Below, piece by piece: positions 45,482 to 55,600 of a stretch of 64,000 nt of DNA. Below the pieces are notes generated by a model. It was not told where the DNA came from and did not search any database. It saw only the letters and a list, made by a program, of their open reading frames with translations. Source of the stretch: Sulfitobacter sediminilitoris. GTDB taxonomy: Bacteria > Pseudomonadota > Alphaproteobacteria > Rhodobacterales > Rhodobacteraceae. Positions within the stretch are counted from its first letter, which is position 1. Every line of letters starts with the position of its first letter. The DNA lies in the NCBI RefSeq assembly GCF_010667575.1, contig NZ_JAABNT010000002.1:248001-312000 (forward strand), written 5' to 3'. A program made the position numbers and the translations under genes.

Positions 45482-46135
45482 ATGGAACTGAATGCGGATT
45501 TTTCCAAGCGGGTCGTCGTGCACTCGGACCAGATTGACTGGCAGGCATCCCCGATGCCCGGCGTTGACCGACGTATGCTGGACAGGATCGGCGATGAGGT
45601 CGCGCGGGCCACCAGCATCGTGCGCTATGCGCCCGGTTCCAAATTCTCGGCCCATACTCATTCCGGCGGTGAAGAGTTCATCGTGCTGGAAGGGGTCTTT
45701 CAGGACGAACATGGCGATTACCCGGCAGGCACCTACGTACGCAATCCGCCCACCACCTCGCATACGCCGGGATCGGACGAGGGGTGTACGATCTTTGTGA
45801 AGCTGTGGCAGTTCGATCTGGATGATCGGACACAGTTCAGCCGTCACATGGCGTCCGAGGCAAAAGATGGCCATGCCATCCTGCATCGTGACGATCGGGA
45901 AACGGTCAGCTATCATCAGCTTGGCGCAGGCGAAGCGCTTGCGCAGGATTTGCCGGGCGGTGGTGAGGTTCTTGTGTTGTCGGGCAGCCTGACCGAGGGC
46001 GGTGAGACTCTTGTCAAAGGCAGCTGGCTGCGTCTGCCCGAAGGCGTTGCGCTGGATGCCGTCGCAGGACCAGATGGCGCAACGCTTTGGATGAAAACAG
46101 GGCATCTGCCTTTCGCCCGCCCGCCTGCCGTCTGA
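45482..46135 (+). CDS. Bicupin protein, ChrR-like cupin
   Basis: A 217-residue protein with two cupin domains. The first is ChrR-like ([50 protein letters not shown]), with the His/Glu metal ligands intact. The second ([34 protein letters not shown]) lacks the His motif. It starts at the ATG 45482 after AAAGGA, 49 bases after the Rieske gene; the stop overlaps the next start by one base (TGATG). There is no anti-sigma helical domain, so I read it as a small metal enzyme or ligand-binding protein rather than an anti-sigma factor. Confidence 0.83.
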   Translation: MELNADFSKRVVVHSDQIDWQASPMPGVDRRMLDRIGDEVARATSIVRYAPGSKFSAHTHSGGEEFIVLEGVFQDEHGDYPAGTYVRNPPTTSHTPGSDEGCTIFVKLWQFDLDDRTQFSRHMASEAKDGHAILHRDDRETVSYHQLGAGEALAQDLPGGGEVLVLSGSLTEGGETLVKGSWLRLPEGVALDAVAGPDGATLWMKTGHLPFARPPAV

Positions 46136-47217
46136 TGGACACAGACATTCTGATTATCGGTGGGGGGCTGTCCGGTCTCGCGCTGGCCGAGGCGCTTGTC
46201 ACACAGGGTCAATCGCCGCTGCTGGTTGAGGGGCGCGGGCGGCTTGGCGGGCGCATCAAGACAGCTGAGGTTGGCGGCGGATATTATGATCTGGGTCCGT
46301 CGTGGTTCTGGCCCGGGCAGCCGCGCATTGCGGCACTTGTGGAACGCTTCGGTCTGACGAAGTTTGACCAATTCGCGCAAGGCATTCTGAGTTTCGAAGA
46401 CGAACGGGGGCAGGTTCAGCGTGGCCGCGGCTTTGCCTCGATGGAGGGGTCATGGCGTCTGCAAGGCGGGTTGGGCGCATTGGTTATGGCGTTGGAGTCC
46501 TGTCTGCCCGACGAATGGGTCAGGCTAGACAGCCCGGTAGTCAAGGTGATGTGCAGGGGGGATGCAATCATTGCAGTCCTCTCGGACGGAGAAACGATTG
46601 CGTCGCGCCGTGCCGTCCTTGCGTTGCCACCGCGTATTGGTGCGCAGTTGATATTTGAGCCAGCTTTGCCAGACGCTACCGTCCGGGCCATGCAGGCCGT
46701 CCAGACCTGGATGGCGGGTCAAGCCAAGGCAGTCGCGATCTATGACCGTCCGTTCTGGCGGGACGCCGGGCTCTCCGGTGATGCCATGAGCCGACACGGA
46801 CCCTTGGTCGAAGTCCACGATGCGTCGCCTGATGCCGGAGGACCTTATGCGCTTTTTGGGTTTGTCGGCGTTCCGCCCGCGCATCGTCAGGATAAGGAGG
46901 CGTTGCAAGACGCCGTCATCGCACAATTGACCCGGCTGTTTGGGCCGGATGCTGCTGCCCCACGGCAATTGATCGTAAAGGACTGGGCGCACGATCCCTA
47001 CACTGCGACAGAACTGGACCAGACATCACTTGCCGCGCATCCGGACTATGGCTTGCCAGTGGCGATGCAGGGTCTTTGGGACGATCGGTTGCTGTTTGCC
47101 GGAACAGAGGTCGCTGCCCAGTTTGGCGGCTACATCGAAGGGGCGTTGGAGGCGGCAGAGCGGGCGTTGAATGCGCTGATATCTGATCGCTCAGGTGCGC
47201 AAGGGCACGTGTCGTAG
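46135..47217 (+). CDS. FAD-dependent amine oxidase family protein
   Basis: A 360-residue flavoprotein. The N-terminal Rossmann motif is DILIIGGGLSGLALAEAL, followed by GRGRLGGRIKT; the C-terminal FAD-binding end is LLFAGTEVAAQFGGYIEGALEAAER. These are hallmarks of the monoamine oxidase/phytoene desaturase superfamily. The start is set by the TGATG overlap with the cupin gene, which implies co-translation. The substrate could be an amine or another C-H donor; no lineage-specific residue decides it. Confidence 0.85.
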   Translation: MDTDILIIGGGLSGLALAEALVTQGQSPLLVEGRGRLGGRIKTAEVGGGYYDLGPSWFWPGQPRIAALVERFGLTKFDQFAQGILSFEDERGQVQRGRGFASMEGSWRLQGGLGALVMALESCLPDEWVRLDSPVVKVMCRGDAIIAVLSDGETIASRRAVLALPPRIGAQLIFEPALPDATVRAMQAVQTWMAGQAKAVAIYDRPFWRDAGLSGDAMSRHGPLVEVHDASPDAGGPYALFGFVGVPPAHRQDKEALQDAVIAQLTRLFGPDAAAPRQLIVKDWAHDPYTATELDQTSLAAHPDYGLPVAMQGLWDDRLLFAGTEVAAQFGGYIEGALEAAERALNALISDRSGAQGHVS

Positions 47218-47322
47218 CGAAAAACCTTCGCATTGCCGCTGCTTTTGTGTCTGTCTATTCTCTCTCAGATACCGCAACCTGACGCGTGATATTCTCAGGG
47301 CGAACCGGGACAGGACTTTGTT

Positions 47323-48777
47323 ATGACCATTACACCGCTGGGCGTTGACCCAAGCCTGTGCTTCATCAACGGCGTTTGGGTGCCACCGGAAGACACTGGC
47401 GGGATTGCCCTGCGCAATCCGTCGGACGGGAGCACGCTGTGCGAGATCGCCAATGGCGGTGCGGCGGACATCGACCGGGCCGTTCAGGCAGCGCAGGCGG
47501 CGCTTGACGGTCCGTGGGGCAAGCTCGCGAATTTCGAACGCGGGCGTATCCTGCAACGGATTGGTACGCTGGTGCTGGAAAACATCGAAGAACTGGCGCA
47601 GCTCGAGGCGATGGACGTAGGCAAGCCGCTGAAACAGGCGCGGGCAGATGTGGTGGCCTTGGCCCGCTACATGGAGTTCTACGCCGGAGCAGCGGACAAG
47701 ATCCACGGCACGACGATTCCCTATCTGGATGGCTATACCGTTTATACCCTGCGGGAACCCCATGGCGTGACCGGCCACATCATCCCGTGGAATTACCCGA
47801 TGCAGATCATTGGCCGATCTGTTGGCGCGGCGCTGGCGATGGGCAATGCGGCTGTTTTGAAGCCTGCCGAAGAAGCCTGCCTGACGGCGCTGGCCTTTGT
47901 CGAACTGGCGCACCGGGCGGGCCTGCCCGCTGGGGCATTGAACGTTGTGCCGGGGCTGGGCGCGCAAGCGGGTGCAGCGCTCACAGCGCATCCGGGCGTG
48001 CATCATATTTCGTTTACCGGGTCCGTTGGTGTCGGCAAGCTGATCCAAAGTGCGGCAGCGGCCAATGTGGTGCCGGTGACACTGGAACTCGGCGGCAAAT
48101 CCCCGCAACTGGTGTTTGAGGACGCAGATGTGGACGCGGCACTTCCGTTCCTGACCAATGCAGGCATTCAGAATGCGGGTCAGACATGTTCGGCGTCGTC
48201 GCGTATCCTTGTGCATCGCTCGCGTTACGATGAAGTGTTGGCAGGGATGGCCTCGCGCTATGCAACGCTACGCGCTGGGCCTGCCTTGGATGATCTGGAT
48301 GTCGGTCCGCTCGTTTCGGCCCGTCAGCGCGAAATCGTAGAGGGGTTTATCGCCAAGGGGTCCGATCTGGAAATCGCGGCACAGGGGGAAATCATCGCCG
48401 ATGCGCCCAAGGGCGGTGCTTATGTCGCTCCCACTCTTTTTACCGATGTGGCCCCGGATCACACGCTGGCGCAGGACGAAATTTTCGGCCCTGTTCAGGT
48501 GGTCATCTCCTTCGATGACGAGGAGGAGGCGGTCGCCATCGCCAATGGCACGCACTATGGCCTTGTGGCCTCTGTCTGGTCCTCTGACGGGGCCCGGCAG
48601 ATGCGGCTGGCCAAGCGGCTGCGCGCGGGGCAGGTGTTCCTCAACAACTACGGCGCGGGCGGGGGGGTGGAACTGCCTTTCGGCGGTACAGGTCTTTCGG
48701 GTCATGGCCGCGAAAAAGGGTTCGAAGCACTTTATGGATTCTCGACGCTCAAGACCGTCGCAGCGCTTCATGGATAG
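47323..48777 (+). CDS. NAD(P)-dependent aldehyde dehydrogenase
   Basis: A 484-residue aldehyde dehydrogenase. The catalytic Glu is in VTLELGGKSPQLVFED (about 245-255) and Cys in AGQTCSASSRILVHRS (about 285-295); GSVGVGKLIQ forms the cofactor loop. It resembles betaine- and gamma-aminobutyraldehyde-type enzymes, consistent with oxidising the aldehyde produced by an amine oxidase. A 105-base gap separates it from that gene, and it is followed 6 bases later by the SDR gene. Confidence 0.92.
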   Translation: MTITPLGVDPSLCFINGVWVPPEDTGGIALRNPSDGSTLCEIANGGAADIDRAVQAAQAALDGPWGKLANFERGRILQRIGTLVLENIEELAQLEAMDVGKPLKQARADVVALARYMEFYAGAADKIHGTTIPYLDGYTVYTLREPHGVTGHIIPWNYPMQIIGRSVGAALAMGNAAVLKPAEEACLTALAFVELAHRAGLPAGALNVVPGLGAQAGAALTAHPGVHHISFTGSVGVGKLIQSAAAANVVPVTLELGGKSPQLVFEDADVDAALPFLTNAGIQNAGQTCSASSRILVHRSRYDEVLAGMASRYATLRAGPALDDLDVGPLVSARQREIVEGFIAKGSDLEIAAQGEIIADAPKGGAYVAPTLFTDVAPDHTLAQDEIFGPVQVVISFDDEEEAVAIANGTHYGLVASVWSSDGARQMRLAKRLRAGQVFLNNYGAGGGVELPFGGTGLSGHGREKGFEALYGFSTLKTVAALHG

Positions 48778-48783
48778 GAAAGA

Positions 48784-49533
48784 ATGATGAGACTAGAAGG
48801 CAAAACAGCAATCGTCACCGGTGGCGCGTCGGGTTTTGGCGCGGGCATCACGCGCAAATTCGTGGCCGAAGGTGCACGCGTTCTAATCGCGGACTTGAAC
48901 CTAGATCTGGCCAATGAGGTGGCGGCGGAACTGGGTGACGCGGTTGAAACGATCCAAACAAACGTCGCCCTTGGTGCAGAGGTCAAGGAGATGACCGAAC
49001 GGGCAATTTCGAGCTTTGGACAGATTGATATTCTGGTCAATAACGCAGGAACAACCCATTGGCCTGCTGCAATGGAAGACGTGTCAGAAGAGGATTTCGA
49101 CAAGGTCCTCGCCGTGAACGCGAAGTCCGTCTACCTCACTGCACGCGAAATCGTGCCATTGATGAAGGCACAAAAGTCTGGCGCCATTCTGAACATCTCT
49201 TCAACAGCCGCAATCAGCCCACGCCCACGGCTGAGCTGGTACAACGCATCCAAGGGATGGTTGAATACGGCGACCAAGGGGATGGCGGTGGAATTGGCCC
49301 CACTGGGTGTGCGGGTGAATGCGCTGAACCCCGTGGCGGGTGATACGCCGCTGCTCAAGATGTTCATGGGCGAAGACACGCCTGAGGTGCGGGCCAAGTT
49401 CCTGTCGACCATCCCGCTTGGCCGTTTTTCCACACCAGAGGACATGGGCAACGCCGCTTGCTACCTATGCTCGGACGAGGCGAGCATGATCACCGGCGTG
49501 TGCATGGAAGTGGACGGCGGGCGCTGTATCTAG
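48784..49533 (+). CDS. Short-chain dehydrogenase/reductase (SDR)
   Basis: A 249-residue classical SDR. The cofactor motif is TGGASGFGAGI; the Asp after the second strand (LIADLNLD) favours NAD. NNAG appears in ILVNNAGTTHW, and the active site is Ser in LNISSTAAISPRP with YNASK (Tyr-x3-Lys). The C-terminal half ends GVCMEVDGGRCI as in 3-oxoacyl-ACP-reductase-like SDRs. AGGAAAG precedes ATGATG, so the start may be 48784 or 48787. It converges on dctM with a 4-base overlap. Confidence 0.91.
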   Translation: MMRLEGKTAIVTGGASGFGAGITRKFVAEGARVLIADLNLDLANEVAAELGDAVETIQTNVALGAEVKEMTERAISSFGQIDILVNNAGTTHWPAAMEDVSEEDFDKVLAVNAKSVYLTAREIVPLMKAQKSGAILNISSTAAISPRPRLSWYNASKGWLNTATKGMAVELAPLGVRVNALNPVAGDTPLLKMFMGEDTPEVRAKFLSTIPLGRFSTPEDMGNAACYLCSDEASMITGVCMEVDGGRCI

Positions 49534-50846
49534 CGCCCCATCAGGCCCGGCAGCCATGTTCCCAGTTCGGGCACCCAGACGATCAGGCCAAGAACGAAAA
49601 GCTTGATCAACAGAAAGGGCGTCACGGCAGCATAGATCTGCCGCATCCGGATTTCGGGTGGGGCGACGCCGCGCATCACAAAAAGCAGCAGCCCGAAGGG
49701 TGGGGTCAGCAGGCCGATCTCCATTGTCAGCAGGTAGACCACGCCAAGGACCAGTTCATTGATCCCCATCGCCTGCGCGAGCGGCACAAAAATGGGAACT
49801 GTCACCATCAGCATCGACACCTGGTCGATAAAACAGCCCAGAAACAGCAGTATCGCGATCATGCCCAGCAGGACCATCAGCGGCGTTGGATCAAAGCTGT
49901 TGATCGTGCGAATGAGCCCGCTGGTGGCCCCTGAGAACGATAGAACCTGCGCAAAGGTCTGGCTGGCCGCGATGATGAAAAGGATCATCACCGACAGTTT
50001 CAGCGTCTCCATGAGCGCACGGCCCAGTTTGTCCCAGCTGAGCGAGCGGTACGCCGCACCGATCAGCACGGCAGTCAGACTGCCGAGGGCTGCGCTCTCT
50101 GTCGGCGTTGCGATGCCCATCAGGAGAGACCCGATGACGACAAGAAAAAGGACCGAGAGCGGCAGGACGTAAAGGACAAACGGCGTCCAGCGTTCCTTGA
50201 GGGTCATTTGTTCAAGTGTGTCGGGCGGCGCGACGGTGGGATCAATGATGCTGCGCCCGACCACGTAGGCGACGAATAGTCCTGCCAAAAGCAACGCGGG
50301 GATCACACCGGCAATCAGCAGACCCGCGATGGAAATGCCCGCGAGCGAACCCACGAGAACGGCCAGGGCAGACGGCGGGATCAGCATTGCGATGGCACCC
50401 GAGGCCATGATTGGCCCCATTGCCATGGACGGATGATAGCCGCGCTTTAACATTCCGGGCAGCAGCGTACTGCCCAGCATCGCCGTGTTCGCGATGGTAG
50501 AACCGGACAGAGCCGCAAAAATGGTGCCGCCAAAGATGGTCACGACGGACATCCGTCCGGGGATGCGGGTCACAACGCGTTCGATCGCGTCAATGGCCCT
50601 GTGGGCAACACCGGTCTGGAACAGGATTTCGCCCATCAGGATAAACAAGGGTATCGGTGCAAGTTGGAAGTTTGCCACCGATTGCGCGGAATTGCGGGCC
50701 AATTGCAAAATGCCGCGTTCGCCGCCCAGCACGTGATAGGCACCCACGGTCGTGACGGCGATAAAGGCAAAGGCCACCGGCATGCCCATCAACAAGAGAA
50801 CAGCCAGACCACCCAGCATCAATGTCAGAACAAGTACCCAATCCAT
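49530..50846 (-). CDS. dctM: TRAP transporter large permease (DctM)
   Basis: A 438-residue inner-membrane protein with about twelve hydrophobic segments, the large subunit of a TRAP uptake system. LMLGGLAVLLLMGMPVAFAF and LFILMGEILFQTGVAHRAI are typical. It follows dctQ by 4 bases and dctP by about 500 bases on the same strand. The substrate is not readable; nearby genes suggest an organic acid or amine-derived compound. Confidence 0.94.
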   Translation of the reverse strand: MDWVLVLTLMLGGLAVLLLMGMPVAFAFIAVTTVGAYHVLGGERGILQLARNSAQSVANFQLAPIPLFILMGEILFQTGVAHRAIDAIERVVTRIPGRMSVVTIFGGTIFAALSGSTIANTAMLGSTLLPGMLKRGYHPSMAMGPIMASGAIAMLIPPSALAVLVGSLAGISIAGLLIAGVIPALLLAGLFVAYVVGRSIIDPTVAPPDTLEQMTLKERWTPFVLYVLPLSVLFLVVIGSLLMGIATPTESAALGSLTAVLIGAAYRSLSWDKLGRALMETLKLSVMILFIIAASQTFAQVLSFSGATSGLIRTINSFDPTPLMVLLGMIAILLFLGCFIDQVSMLMVTVPIFVPLAQAMGINELVLGVVYLLTMEIGLLTPPFGLLLFVMRGVAPPEIRMRQIYAAVTPFLLIKLFVLGLIVWVPELGTWLPGLMGR

Positions 50847-50850
50847 GCCG

Positions 50851-51345
50851 CTAAAGCCCGCTTAGCGCGCGGTCTGGGTCATCCGGGCGCACCAGCTTGC
50901 GCGCGAAAACAATCACGCAAAGCGTCAGTGACACGGGGACAAAAGCCAACATCCACCATTCGGGGATCACAAAAGAAGTGCGGATCATGGATCCACGTGC
51001 AGCCGACGCAACTGCGGCCTGAAAACCGTACCAGCCCAGAACCGCCGCCGTGAGCGCCCCGATCAGTGCCGTCACGCGGGCAAGCATGGTCTGGGTGTGC
51101 GGAGCAAGCGATGCGGTCAGCAGGTCCACTTTGACGTGCCCATCCCGTGCCAGAACCCACGGCGCGCCCATGAATGTTGCGATCATCAGCGCGTACTGGA
51201 TGCCATCAAGAGCACCATAAATTACCGGCAGACCAAGGTTCCGCAGCGCTACGTTGATGCTGATGACGATGGCAATTGCACCGAAAATGCCCGCCGACAG
51301 TGCGGCGAGCAGCCAGAGCAACCGGTCAAAAAGCTGTCCGAGCAT
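50851..51345 (-). CDS. dctQ: TRAP transporter small permease (DctQ)
   Basis: A 164-residue protein with four membrane segments (for example LLWLLAALSAGIFGAIAIVI and IGALTAAVLGWYGFQAAV), the small membrane subunit. It lies 6 bases after dctP and 4 before dctM, so the three are one operon. Confidence 0.9.
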   Translation of the reverse strand: MLGQLFDRLLWLLAALSAGIFGAIAIVISINVALRNLGLPVIYGALDGIQYALMIATFMGAPWVLARDGHVKVDLLTASLAPHTQTMLARVTALIGALTAAVLGWYGFQAAVASAARGSMIRTSFVIPEWWMLAFVPVSLTLCVIVFARKLVRPDDPDRALSGL

Positions 51346-51351
51346 CTGCGG

Positions 51352-52317
51352 TTATTTGGTCAGGCAGGCCTGAAGCTCTTTTGAAAGCGCGGCGTCCACC
51401 GCATCGACTGCGGCCCAACCTTCGGTTTGTGCCGTCTCAAGCCATTTATCTGCATCTGCATCATTCAGGGTAATCGTTTCGATGCCAGCTTCCGCCTGCT
51501 TGGCGTATTCGGCGGCGTTGATCTCGGCGTTCTTGGCGTTCAGTTCCTCCATCCAGGCCGCGCCCTCTTCGAGCTTGGCACGCTGTTCATCGGTCAGCCC
51601 GTTCCAGACATCGAGGTTCACCAGCAGGTTTACGTCGACATTATAAAAGCTTGGATCAACGCGGTACTTGGTCTGCTCGTCCCAGCCCAGATCCAGCACG
51701 CCCTGCGCAGGCCAACCGTAGCCGTCAATCGCGCCGCGCTCCAGGGCGCTGTAAACCTCACCGGGTGCGGTGCGCACCAGATTGGCCCCAAGCGCAGAGA
51801 ACATTGCTTGGTAGACCGGCGTTGTACGGATTGTCAGACCAGACAGGTCCGGCCCGTCGATAGGCTTGGTCAGATAAAGGTGAAAACCCATCCCGTCGCC
51901 TGCGCGCGCCAGAAATTTCACGTTCATCTGTTCCTGATGGATGCGGTCGATCAGGTCATAGCAGCCGTTCGCGCGCTGTTCCTGAACAGTGTTTTCTGCC
52001 AGATGGATCGCATCGCCGGTGGGCACAAGGTTGGGATAGAACGCGGTTGTATTGTTGGCGATGTCGACGACGCCTGACTGAACAGCATTGCCCAGCTCAA
52101 ACGGTGGTACGGCCTCGGGTCCGCCAACAAGCTGGATTTGCACGACCCCTTTACCGTTTTCGTTAATCCAATCGACAAAGGCTTCAAATTCGCGGCTGAA
52201 CGTGGTGCCGAGGTTAAAGGCGGATACGCCACGCAAGGTCACCTCATCGGCAAAAGCAGCGGTGCTAAAGGAACTTGCCGCAAGAATGGCAGCCGAAAGC
52301 AGGGTCTTGATCTTCAT
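51352..52317 (-). CDS. dctP: TRAP transporter substrate-binding protein (DctP)
   Basis: A 321-residue periplasmic binding protein. The ATG at 52317 gives a signal peptide (MKIKTLLSAAILAASSFSTA, cleavage after AFA), and GGGAGAGTTACC precedes it. Family signs are the Gly/Pro pattern VQIQLVGGPEAVPPFELG and DGPDLSGLTIRTTPVYQ, with the ligand-binding Arg in IRTTPV. The substrate class is not clear. The frame extends upstream to 52539 but without a signal peptide in place. Confidence 0.93.
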   Translation of the reverse strand: MKIKTLLSAAILAASSFSTAAFADEVTLRGVSAFNLGTTFSREFEAFVDWINENGKGVVQIQLVGGPEAVPPFELGNAVQSGVVDIANNTTAFYPNLVPTGDAIHLAENTVQEQRANGCYDLIDRIHQEQMNVKFLARAGDGMGFHLYLTKPIDGPDLSGLTIRTTPVYQAMFSALGANLVRTAPGEVYSALERGAIDGYGWPAQGVLDLGWDEQTKYRVDPSFYNVDVNLLVNLDVWNGLTDEQRAKLEEGAAWMEELNAKNAEINAAEYAKQAEAGIETITLNDADADKWLETAQTEGWAAVDAVDAALSKELQACLTK

Positions 52318-52614
52318 GGTAACTCTCCCAGTGTTATCGCGGCCCGGCATCTTGCGCCCCGGTGCCACATTATATGTATCTGCATGTAAATCGTAGCGAC
52401 ACCCTGTCGCATAGTCAATTTTTATGGATTCCCCGGAGCGATTCCCGAGCGATTGTTGAAAGATCGTTTTTTGGGAACGGACACGCTTGCCGTTTTTCAC
52501 CTTGTCGGGACTGCGAGTCGCAACGTGAGTACTGCACAATACTGTAAAATAATAACCCTACTGTTGCCCCAATTTTCGACCATACGCTCAGGATGAGAGT
52601 CCTAGGACAGTAAC

Positions 52615-55600
52615 ATGGCCGTAAGTACCATCGAAGCATTCTATCTGGGGACCTTTTCGGATCTCGATCCGAACGAGGGCAACTGGCAATCCGAGAATTC
52701 AGGCTCTCTGATCGGCCAGACCTTTGGTGATGTCTACGCGCCGCTCTATGACAGCATCGACAGTTTGGGGCTGGACGACGCGAACAATAACGGAGGGGTC
52801 AGCGAAAACGACAATGGGCAGGTCGGCGAGAATCTGATCTACAACGGGATCAGTGCGACCCTCGACAGCGTTATCGACTTTACTGTGACCGTCACATACT
52901 CGGACGGGACGACGGCATCGACGCAGATGGAAATCCTGCAAGACGTGTCTGGACGGTTGTTTCTGCTGCCTTACATAACCGGAAGTGGATTCAACGCCGT
53001 CCTGGACGACAAGCCGATCCAATCCATCACCCTCAATTCCATTGTCGGCGACAATTTCTCGAGTACGGTCGCAAATTCCGAACAGGACGCCTTTATTGAC
53101 GGCACTGTGGACGGCACTGGCGGCGCGGACAACATCGGTACCAGCTATACAGACGCCGACGGCACCCAGATGAACGCCTATGGCGGCGATGACACCGTCG
53201 ATGCCGGGGCCGGGAACGATTCAATTTTCTCGGGCGCTGGCGACGATCTGGTTTATGGCGGTGATGGCAACGATTACATCGAATACGGGGCCGGACAGGA
53301 TACCGTCTTTGGTGGTGCAGGCGACGATATCATTGACGATGTCAGCGGCTTTTCCGAGATCGGTAACGACTTCATCGATGCGGGGTCCGGAAACGATACC
53401 GTTTGGACAGGTTTCGGGAGCGACACTGTTTTCGGTGGCGATGGAGCCGATATTGTTTTTGGTGAGGGCGACAACGACCTTATCTATGGCGGCACCGGGT
53501 CCGACAGTCTCTATGGCGAAGACGGTAATGACACGATTTACGGCGGCGAGGATCCGGCGACATCGGTCAATGGCAGCAACACGGTCACTTCGACTTATAA
53601 TGTCATCCACCTGGGTTCCGGGGCCGAAGTGGACGACAATGAAAGCAATTTCGCAAATGAATATGCCAGTGCGCTACTGGGGTCATATGGCGGTGCGGGC
53701 AACGAGCTTTATAACGCCTTCCAACAGGCGAGTGTCACGGACAGCAATGCCAACACCTCCATTGACATGGATCATACTGGCACTCCGGAAATCATCACCA
53801 TCGGCGGTGTCGCCAAGATGGTCGACACGGGCATCGTCTACAATGCGACGGTAACCTTCACCGACGCCACCACAGGGACTTTTACGGCGGTTGTGATCCA
53901 AACCACCGACGGCGAAGTCTACATGATGCCGGAGATGTCGAACAACGCTGACAATGCCCTGCTGACCAGCAAACCCATCCAAAGCATCTCTCTGGATTCA
54001 GTTAACGTCGGCTACACCAACATCACCTCAAGCCGGCTGGATGCGGATTACGCCCTTCCGGGCGACAGCGATACATTCGGTGACTTGATCGATGGCGGCG
54101 CGGGCAATGATGTTATCTTTGGGGGACTCGGAAACGACACCATCGCGGGCGGCGACGGGGACGATACCATCCTATACGGAGCAGGTGCCGATACCGTAGT
54201 GGGTGGAGATGGAAATGATTTCATAGACGATACGGCTGCGATTGAGGAAACAGGCGACAACTCCCTGTCTGGAGGGGCGGGCGACGACACCATTTTTGCG
54301 GGTGCGGGCTCAGACACCCTGTCGGGCGGTTCCGGAAATGACGCACTCTACGGTGAAAACGACGCGGACACCTTTCAGATCGAGGACGGCTTTGGGTCCG
54401 ATGCCATTTTTGGCGGAGAGGGTGGTATAGACGATGATGCCATCGACCTTGCGACCCTCACTGGCGCGGTTACCGTCAGTTATTCCGGCAACGAGGCCGG
54501 CACCATCACCAATGGCATCGACACCCTTGCCTTTACAGAGATCGAGCGCCTGATCCTCACCGGTGGAGCGGACTCCGTCAATGCTGGTGCCGACACCGTC
54601 GGGATCAACGTCATCGCCGGGGCTGGCGACGATACGATCCGGGGCGGATCCGGCGCCGATACGATTCAGGGCGAAGAGGGCAACGACGCTCTTTATGGTC
54701 AAAATGGGGATGACAGCCTTATCGGAGGGGCGGGCGACGACTATTTCGATGGGGGCATCGGGAACAACACGCTAAGCGGTGGCGACGGCTCTGATTTCTT
54801 CGACATCGGGACTGGCAACGACACTATCATCGGCGGTGAGGGCGGCACCGATCGAGACGTCGTCTCTATTGCAAGGCTCAACGACGCGATCACGGTCACC
54901 TATTCCGGCGATGGTCAGGGCACCTATTTCGACGACGATGGCGATAGCGGGCAATTCTCGGAGATTGAAGCTTGGGAGCTGAGCTCCGGAGCGGACAACT
55001 TTGACGCTTCGGCCGATTCTGCTGGTGTTGAGGTCGACGCTGGCGCAGGCAACGACAGCGTCGTGGGCGGCAGCGGCAACGATACGATTGTCGGCGGCGC
55101 GGGCAATGACACCCTGACCGGTGGCGCGGGCAATGAAATATTCAGCTATGCTGCGGGTGATGGTGCAGACACAATCACTGATTTCAACTTTGGTAATACC
55201 GGCACGCTGGATGATGCCGACACCACCAACAACGACTTCATTGATCTTTCCGCATTCTATGACAACATCTGGGAACTGCATGCTGACCAGGCCGACGATG
55301 GCATCCTGAACCAGTCAAACGATGGTGTGGGGGGCGTAGACTATTCGGACAATGACAGTTTCGGCACCGGCAGCCTGACCTTCAGCGGTGCCAGTGCCAA
55401 CAACAGCTCGTTCACATCCGAAAATACCGGTGTCGTGTGTTTCGCGGAAGGAACGGCGATCCGAACACCCATGGGCGACGTCGCGGTCGAGGATCTGCAA
55501 CCGGGCGATCTGATCAGCACCCTTGATGCCGGGCCGCAGCCACTGGTCTGGGTAGGATGCACCGACCTGACCTTGCGCGCCGGGACAATCGATCCGTGCG

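Noticed and set aside
45482-46135. ChrR-type anti-sigma factor
   Set aside because: The cupin is ChrR-like, but the N-terminal zinc anti-sigma domain is absent and no ECF sigma gene is adjacent.
47218-47322. Possible riboswitch-like leader upstream of the aldehyde dehydrogenase gene
   Set aside because: Some short motifs (CTGAGAG-like on the minus strand, repeated TATTCTC) resemble parts of known riboswitches, but no conserved core or pairing pattern fits glycine or TPP classes.
53160-55130. Repetitive DNA that could be mistaken for a CRISPR or satellite array
   Set aside because: The periodicity is the 27-base coding repeat of the RTX nonapeptides inside one long open frame; copies vary and there are no spacers.
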